The translations under genes were made by a program, and so were the position numbers. This document shows, piece after piece, positions 36,916-44,413 of a DNA stretch of 44,413 bases. Source of the DNA: Lichtheimia corymbifera B2541 (Eukaryota > Mucoromycota > Mucoromycetes > Mucorales > Lichtheimiaceae); NCBI GenBank assembly GCA_000697475.1, contig JNEU01000753.1:1-44413 (forward strand), read 5' to 3'. The notes below the pieces were generated by a model that did no database searches, had not been told where the DNA came from, and saw nothing but the letters and a program-made list of their open reading frames with translations. How positions within the stretch are numbered: the stretch's first letter is position 1; the number at the start of each line of letters is the position of its first letter.

Positions 36916-38214
36916 CTAGCCATCATAAGGTGGAGGCAAGGCGGTGTGCTCGGAAATAATTTGCTGTCTCAACAAGAGGAAGTCTTCTCGATTACCCATT
37001 ACGGTTTTCCTATACTCTGTGTAACAGGGACATACAAAGAAGCCCATTGCCAACGAATTCGATAATGCTTTGAATCGACCTTCTCCTCGATCCAGATCAT
37101 TTGCAGATGGCGCGCGTTCCTCATATGCAGGCAATCCGAATTCATCCTTGAGTCTACAATCCATGATAGTGATGGGTGTTCTAAAGTCGATAATGGAGCG
37201 CTCAGTGCAGTTAGGCATAGAGAGTTCCATGCGAATATGCAAGAGATGGCGAATCTCAATTTCGGGAAAATAAGTTGAGTGTGTCAAAGATTTGCAGTCT
37301 GGCATTTGGAGAACAAGGCGATATTGAAACGGCTCCACAGTGAGTGGGATGTGAGCATTTTTTGCATTAAGTGCACGGCGCAGCTGTGCAAAAGATGCAT
37401 CAACCATCTCGGGATCTGTAGCACTGGTTGCTGAATCAAGGTTGATTTTGAATTTCATATTTTCGCTACGTGCAGCGTGATACTCGGCCAAACGATACGC
37501 CTTATGTTCTTGAACCACCATCGAAATGCACTCAAGTGCCACCCCTTTTTGCTTTGGGACAAACATAAATGTAAGTGGAAAATGTGCACCAGCCACCACA
37601 GCTGATTGTTCTAATGCAATGGTTGCCGTACACCAATCTGTATCCCGCTCCATTCGGATCATGCGATCATCACCCGATAATGTTCGCAACACAAGCATAT
37701 CTCGTCGACGTTTCCAATTCACCAGTGATCCAGGTCGCCTTACAGTAGCTGATAAATAATAGGATACTTGTGCCATTTCATCTTCAATTGTCTCCACCAT
37801 ATCATTGGATAATGCAAATTGAAAGGGCCATCGATGATCGCCTGCAGGGATCATACCCTTGTCATCAGCGTCCGGTTGCCATAATACAGCTTGTTGTTCG
37901 CAAATTACTTTTTCATGATACAACTTGGTGCCACGAGGTCCTATGCCTGATAACATTTGGATGAGAATGGGGGTTCTTTTGGATCTTATTTATATCTCGT
38001 TCTCACCTTCTGGCCATTGTGATTGAGCTTTGCCAACAAATTTGACATCCACTAGTGACGCAGAAATAGGTTTTGACAAATTGAGAACAATAGATCCCTT
38101 AAGTTCATTAACAGTAGAATGACTGGGTGGGCCACGCAAGTAGATGATAGGTTGTTCTACGTCAATTGACAACTGCTTGCTACTTCCTGACAAGAATGGT
38201 ACTATTACAGGCAT
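36916..38214 (-). CDS. Alpha-arrestin (ART/arrestin-domain ubiquitin-ligase adaptor)
   Basis: Two exons, 38007..38214 and 36916..37946, giving 412 residues. The N-terminal arrestin fold is seen in SIDVEQPIIYLRGPPSH, ELKGSIVLNLSKPISASLVDVKFVGKAQ and the GDHRWPFQFAL strand motif. The arrestin C-domain follows (ATIALEQSAVVAGAHFPLTF). The tail has LPAYEE and ends in PPPYDG, a PPxY motif that binds WW domains of Rsp5/NEDD4-type ligases. Such proteins direct ubiquitination and endocytosis of plasma-membrane transporters. The start at 38214 gives the usual short lead before the first strand; a start at 38265 or an additional 5' exon cannot be excluded. Confidence 0.85.
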
Positions 38215-41200
38215 ACAAAAAAAAGTGAGGGTGGAGTAAAAGGGAAAAGAAAAAGAGAGAAACAAAGGACCTGGGGGAAGGGGTTGCTGCCCGACACATA
38301 GCGCACAAACACAACAACTAAAAGCATTGGGAGTGGCTCAAGATAAGATGCATCACATCAAGGGTGACACAAGAATCCGATTTGTGCGGACCCATCATTT
38401 GGCTTTTTGCTGTTTTCAGCCAATTCCAGACTTTATATTCTCCCCGCTCCTCTCTTTTAGCCAAAAATTTAGATCCATAGCAATAGCGCCTTTCCTTGCT
38501 CTTCCCGAGCACTCGGCACGAAAGAACTCACACAACTACATGTAATCATCCCATTTTGTGCTTGGTGAAATACACTTTCGGACTACACCGATTGGCCCAT
38601 GTGCGTTTGTGTCTGCATAACTATCCCAGTGCCACAAAAAGAAGAGACCTACAACGAGAAAAAAAGAAATTTATTACCACGGTGCCTATCGGAGACATGC
38701 AAAGGCGACCTTATACAGTAGCGGTAAGGCCATTTGGGCCGTACCGTTTCACGCACGATGGTGGCCTACTATATTGGTCACTCTTATAACAGAGGGGATA
38801 AGAAAACATGGTACTTCTTCCATGAGACTTTTGGGTCATTGTATTTATCCACCCTATCCACCCACGTGACCTCCATCCATAAGCGTGCTCTAGCCATCAA
38901 AAGGTCGTAAAGCTCAATGTTCAACCCATTTTAAGTTTATAAGCCCACCATCTTCGGCAGAGGATGCATCGTTTACCCTGTAGATATTCGCCTATGTGAA
39001 GTTTCTTGTATTCCAGATGCTTGTAAAGGGACCCAGTTGGCCTCATTGTACATAAATATGATAAACCCCATCATGTGTGCATGCATGAACATTTCATGCG
39101 ACTTTGAAAGGATTTGCCGTGTCCAATTGACGTCAGCAGCTAGCAAGTTCAATGTTGACAATGCTTCTAACACCAATCTATGTGCCTGAAAATGCTTGGT
39201 ATGCCCAATAGTACAAGGGATGTACACTTTTAGCAATGTCAATAGCGTGGTGCCAATGAAGTACTTGTCATTTATCTGCTATTACAGCGAGGTACGCACG
39301 GCATAATGGGTCGATCATTGTGTCCAGTGATCTCATTACTCTAAGAATATATTAATCGTCATCGTCATCATTCGGATCAGCGATATTTATTTGTTTGCAA
39401 ATTGCTTGCATGATATATCTTGAATCAGTCTCGACGTTGTCATTATTATGTTAGTGAACCAAAATGGCTGGAGTGCCTTCTTAGGAAAAAAGACATCCCT
39501 CGTTTCGGCGATATTGATGGGTAAAAAAAAGTTGTTTTCAAGGTACGATAAATCGAACCTTATTGATGCTAGAATGGATGTTCGAGTAACGACGACGTGG
39601 AAAGGTTGTCGAAAGTGTGCATGTGCGTATAGTATTACATGCAGTCAGGATTACGATTCACGGGGTGGCGGCCAGCAATATTGCCGATCCGTGGTCGAGA
39701 TCTGAATTGTCAAGCAAAAGATGTCACATGTGCAAGTTTCGATTTGATGTCCTCACGATCATAGCACGTGCTAAAAGAAAGCCATATCAAAGGATCGCTT
39801 TGGGAGCAAATACAACAGCGCCATGTTCTGTTTCACTGCTTTATGTTTACCGAGGTACACAAATGAAGCGAAAAAGATAATATTAGCGCGTTCAATGAGC
39901 CTTGTTTGCGCATACAATGATGCACGGGCCCATGTGTGCGTATATTTTCAGAAGGTGCATCATGGTTTGTTCCTATTTTTCATATCATTGTACGGTAGTG
40001 TGCATATGCTGCAGGCTTGTGCGCACATTATTTTTGACTATTCCGGTGTATGGGCGGCAGTGTGTGTGTGTGTGTGTGTGAAGAAGAATATTGGCAGCAT
40101 AGCATAAAACCTAGAGGTTGTTTTTCGTGTATGTTGTGTGCCTCCCTTTGTGTAAGTAATGGATGAGGGGGAGGATTTGGGCGGGCATGTACATGTGGCG
40201 CACATGAAAGCATACACATATTTGGTTTGGCAAAACACATTACACTCATATCAAGTTACGTTGCTCATGTGATATCCTTTAGAACAGCATTGACAACAGC
40301 ACAGTAAACCGACCAAGGCAAAGGATTTCCATCTTGATAGCTGTGTGGCTGTTAATGACATTTGTTGCCAATTGGAAGAAAGAAACAAGCAAAGTCATGG
40401 GCACAATGATGTCAGATATTGACGGGGAAACGCAACATTAGTGGCATATTGCTGCAAGAGTTGCAGGAGACTAGATGCAAGCAATAAATATGACTTGATT
40501 GGGTGCAAGCAGCGAATCATTTGGAAAATACAACTCAGCGTCAGGATTTGGTAGTACACAGCCTTTTGCAGGAAACATTAAAAAGAAGCGCGCGCGCAAA
40601 AGTGTGCATGTTGTACGCATTGGGTGAGTGCATTATTATGGGTACGGTCGAGTCATGGCATTAGGCGGCGGGATCAACATCCGACCCATGCCTGGTCCAT
40701 GGTATTCCTGGATAATGTGAAGAAAAAATAACCAAACAGCAAGCATGTTCTCACTCACATGCTTGGTAACGACCATGGATGCATGATTCTAAATGGAACT
40801 CTGGTGATTGTATACTCAAACTATATGCTGCATAATAATATCACACCTACGTTTGCTGCGTCTGTGGGTGATGTGTGAGAATATGTACGGTGCTTTCAGC
40901 GGTCTTGGCATTCGTAAAACGAGTCTTCTTATCAACACATTTACAAATGGTAGAAATGGCCCAGTCTCAAATGCTATAACCCCAAGCTGCCCAGCGTAGT
41001 AAGAAATCAATGCAACAATGCATTAGATTTACCGAGCAAACTCAAGTTTAACCTATCACATTGAACCTTGCCCATTGTGTTTCATTGTGATACGATTTGG
41101 ATCACAAGCAAGGAAAGCAGTGCATAGATACGTAGATGTACTAATCACAGCAGACACATACATTGCTCTCCCTGTGTCTTTATTTTCGCTCCTTGATGCA

Positions 41201-41473
41201 TATATACATTCAGCATCACCTCCTTCTTCCTTCTCCTCCTTCTTCGTCACCCCCAAGACAACGATCGAGAAATAGACGGAAGATATCCCCATCTTAATAT
41301 ATAAACAACCCCACCTGCATCATCTGCTGCCTCCGTGCTTGACACTTGTACTCGTTTCTTTTACCTAATATCCCTTTCTCATTTCATATTTTCTTTCTCC
41401 TTCTTTCTCCCTCTTCATTGAACGAGACGCACACGCCAACAATACATCCATTGCCACCCCGAAGCATATACCA
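38215..41473. other. Gene-poor region of 3.2 kb
   Basis: No gene is supported. Short open frames (for example 38973-39242 minus, 39448-39705 plus, 40808-40999 plus) show no domain or splice-consistent extension. A (TG)n run lies at 40061-40080. The last 200 nt before 41474 are CT-rich and look like the leader of the transporter gene, with TATATAAA near 41297. Confidence 0.5.
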
Positions 41474-43712
41474 ATGGATGTCGATTCACGCTTAAAAGCC
41501 ACATGTTCATTTGCCAGTGAAGCAACAGTTGCACACAAAGGGAGCGGCGTGCTGGCACCATCGCCCCTTTCGCAAAAGCCGCTCTATCCACCATCCTATA
41601 ACGGCGATGACAACACCAACACCATGTCTACAGAAAAGCATCAGCCCCTAGAAAAATCACAACGTATCAAAAGCAAAATGACAAAGATCAAATCGGTGAC
41701 CCTGAAATTGTTGAAGAAATACTGGTTTCTTCTCGGGCTTGCATTTGTCATTTCTTTGGCATACGCAGCCCCCGATGTGGCGAGAAAAGGCGGCTACATC
41801 CACGCTGAATGGTCGATCAAGTGGGGTAACGTATTGCAGCGATGCTTTTTCGATTAGGCTAAAAATGGTTATTATTGGATTGACTGACATGTTGCTTGCT
41901 GCAGGTGCTGTTATCATCATCTTTTTGATTTCTGGTCTATCGCTTCGCACACGTATACTCACCCAAACTTTCATGCGTATTCGCTTGCATCTTCTTGTTC
42001 AGCTCATCAACCTGGTCATTATCCCATTTTTCATATTTGGACTTGTGCTGCTGCTATTCAAGCTCCATGTTCCAATGAACTCATTAGTGCTCATGGGCGT
42101 AGTGATTGCTGCAAGTACACCTACCACAGTATCATCCAATGTTGTCATGACAAAAGCCGCGAAGGGAAATGAAGCAACAGGTAAATAAACAAAGGGGGTC
42201 ATATAAGGGGGGTGTATGGTATCGATTGGCTGGGAAAAAAGATTGGCAGGGTGTTGGGTTATCGTGCATGCATGTGTTGTTATGTGTTACACACACACAC
42301 ACAATGGTGCATGGTACAAACACTGATGCGATCGGATGGCACGTCAATCATCAACAACAACAGGGACCATACAATTTTTGATAACAGTATACTCATGTGA
42401 TTTTGATTGCTTTAGCATTGATGAATGCAGCCCTTGGAAACGTACTTGGCATTTTCATTTCACCCGCACTTGTGGATACCTTTCAGGAACCTTTAATTGA
42501 CGCAACTCCAGAGAACGAATCAGCCCAAGCTGGTGGCAAAGTTGATTTCGTTCGTGTTCTCAAGCAACTTGGTATCACAGTGCTTATCCCGCTGGTCGTT
42601 GGGCAGATCATTCAGATTATGTTTACCGAAAAAGTTGCAAAAATCAAGGTGAAATGGCGCCTATCCGATGTAAGCAGCGTTTGCTTACTCACCATGGTGT
42701 GGTCCGTTTTCTGCGATGCGTTTTACTCAGGCTCATTCAACTCAGTGGCCGCTACCGACATTGTTGGCGTTGTCATCATGAACATTGGATTTTATCTATT
42801 GTTCTCCTTGTTAGCTCTTTTCCTGGCACACATTCCACTTCCTTCATCCATCCGTGAGCCATCCTGGGTTTCTCGCCTACGTTATAATCGTGAGGATACT
42901 GTTGCTGTTATGGTAAGTGGAATTCCTGACGTAGCTATGATAAGCAAGTAATAGCTGACATGCTACTATAATAGTTTTGTGGAGCAACAAAGACTGTGGC
43001 TATGGGTGTGCCATTGATTAATGTGCTGTATCAAAATGGTGATCCAGGCACTATTGGGGTGCTATCAACACCGCTCTTGTTGTATCATGTCGAGCAACTC
43101 ATTCTGGGCAACATTGAAGTTGATATTCTTAAAAGATGGGTATTACATGGGCAACAACAGCAACAGCAACAAGAGGAAGATTTACCATCATCTCCAACAA
43201 AGGATATGATGCCGCCGCACCGTGACCTTGAAGATCAATCATTTATTCATCACCATCCGCCTGCTCCACCACCACCTGTCATCATTCAACCTCCTAATGG
43301 AAAACATCAGCAACAATGTGGCAAGGGATCATCTCCACCCGTTTCACCCGCAGAAACAGTACAAGCCAACGTTGGCTATCTTAATCAGCAACATCCATTA
43401 TTTGACAAGCATGCGTCATCCAGTACAATGGAAGCAAGTTCATTGGTGGGTGAGGATGACATGGATAAGGAGCACAAGGATCTTCAGAGCAACCTTAGTG
43501 CCACACGGATCGAAAAGACAGCTGCTGATGATGATGAGGATATCTTCAGCTCTCCATTCTTTACAGCAGATACAGCCAGCATCTCCCTGGATACATCACG
43601 TTTCTCCACAGACACGTTGGCTACTGCCTACCATAATCATCGTTTTTCGGAACCCGTTACTATGCCCCAGCATCCACCACCAAAATCGCAACGCAGGTCG
43701 TGGTACCGATAG
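41474..43712 (+). CDS. Rch1 / SLC10A7-like bile acid:sodium symporter-family membrane protein
   Basis: Exons: 41474..41825, 41905..42180, 42416..42912, 42975..43712, giving 620 residues. A 75-residue cytosolic lead is followed by about ten hydrophobic segments with SLC10A7-group signatures: KKYWFLLGLAFVI, GGYIHAEWSIKWG, FLISGLSL, ASTPTTVSSNVVMT, ALMNAALGNVLGIFISP and FCGATKTVAMGVPLI. Fungal Rch1 and animal SLC10A7 sit in the plasma or secretory membranes and restrain calcium uptake rather than carry bile acids. An unusual hydrophilic tail of about 190 residues follows, with Gln-rich, Pro/His-rich and Ser/Asp-rich parts. The first ATG in frame was taken as the start. Confidence 0.9.
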
Positions 43713-44102
43713 AAAAGCATCATTAGCAGGCTGGTTGAAAAAGACCTTGCTTTCTTGTAGCTGTAAGACTTGCCTATATCTAGTACGTATACTCTCCCCT
43801 ACACGCACACGAACACCCTTTACATCCTACTTTTGCATATCACATTTTACAGTTCTACACATTTTCATACTACTTTTGTTGTATAATTCAAGTCATATAC
43901 TGTTTTCCTTAATAACCACATTCGCTTCGCTCACCAATTTGTAATTTCTTGTTGAATGAGTTCTTACTACTAGCTATGGAGTAGTGATCTTACAATAAGC
44001 TCACGTCTACAATGTCGTAGTATTCCTCTTTACAGGGAGCTTCAGTCCTTTGCTATATCCATATGATCACTTCATCCATGATAGCATCTAGTCCAAAGGT
44101 CC
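43713..44102. other. 3' flank of the transporter gene
   Basis: AT-rich 3' flank without a gene; it leads into the repeat at the window edge. Confidence 0.4.
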
Positions 44103-44413
44103 TGCAAGGCTCCCTTCCCACGCGATACGTATATCCAGTTCCTTCCATCCCATGTTCCAAACCAACATTCAGATCCATATCCATATCAACAGGAATTCGT
44201 ATGTATTGAAAGCAAGTTGCTACATGTAAATAAAGCGGCTTCTATATAAGGGTTATCTGCTGTCCATCTGAAAAAGGCTGCAAGTCATGTTGCTGCAAAT
44301 AAAGAACGCTGTTTGAGTACAAAAACTTGCTAATAGCAGCTGCAGGAATGAACGCTGTTGCGACTGATTGTGGTGGAGGAGAATGCAAGAGAAGGTGGAG
44401 TGTCACGAAACGC
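44103..44413 (-). repeat. Dispersed repeat, right copy (inverted partner of 2752-3050), cut by the window end
   Basis: The reverse complement aligns with 2752-3050 from TGACACTCCACCTTCTCTTG to GGGAGCCTTGC. The copy probably continues past the window edge. Divergence is spread evenly and no terminal inverted repeat of its own is visible. Confidence 0.75.

Noticed and set aside
38973..39705. Short open frames on both strands in the 3.2-kb gene-poor region
   Set aside because: Lengths are what chance gives, with no family resemblance and no consistent introns.
40808..41010. Overlapping plus- and minus-strand open frames of about 64 codons
   Set aside because: Neither shows a known motif, and mirrored frames of this size are expected by chance.

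Overview
This is nuclear DNA of a filamentous fungus, most likely an early-diverging one of the Mucoromycota (Mucorales-like). The reasons are short GT-AG introns of about 45-110 nt with CTAAC/CTAAT-type branch sites, CAA/CAG-rich low-complexity coding tracts, long CA/TG microsatellites, and the gene content: SPT23/MGA2-like IPT-ankyrin factor, Esa1, Syt1-like Sec7, Rch1/SLC10A7-like carrier, alpha-arrestin and a WDR62/MABP1-like WD40 protein. The genus cannot be fixed from sequence alone. I see no rRNA, tRNA or CRISPR array.

Layout. 1-951 is the 3' end of a Crypton-type (Ndc10-II plus GCR1_C) mobile-element-derived gene with an apparent frameshift near its end. 952-3700 is repeat-rich and gene-free: a foldback hairpin cluster, a satellite-like array with a three-monomer higher-order period, and one arm of a dispersed repeat whose inverted partner lies at the far right edge (44103-44413). 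3727-5350 (+) is an M20 amidohydrolase with one GC-AG intron. 5524-7086 (-) is Esa1 histone acetyltransferase, divergent from a Syt1-like Arf exchange factor at 7860-10216 (+). Then come a small two-membrane-segment protein candidate (10317-10679 +), a GDXG/HSL-type esterase (11185-12763 +), and a 1,667-residue WDR62/MABP1-like protein (14023-19664 -).

The most unusual part is 19.9-34.8 kb. Five tandem copies of a BAHD-like acyltransferase gene (all minus strand, two exons; the leftmost is a wreck) are interleaved with two decayed copies of the 3' third of the neighbouring SPT23/MGA2-like gene. The intact SPT23-like gene stands at the right end of the array (31203-34793 -). Spacing and shared flanks point to a segmental unit of roughly 4.7 kb containing acyltransferases plus an SPT23 3' tail. 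Sequence sharing between neighbouring copies suggests later gene conversion.

To the right are gene-poor stretches (34.8-36.9 kb and 38.2-41.5 kb) around an alpha-arrestin with a C-terminal PPPY motif (36916-38214 -), and an Rch1/SLC10A7-like transporter with a long low-complexity tail (41474-43712 +).

Apart from the acyltransferase/SPT23 cluster, the genes look like unrelated housekeeping or signalling genes that happen to be neighbours. Exon boundaries were worked out by hand from splice sites, reading phase and family similarity; no search was run.
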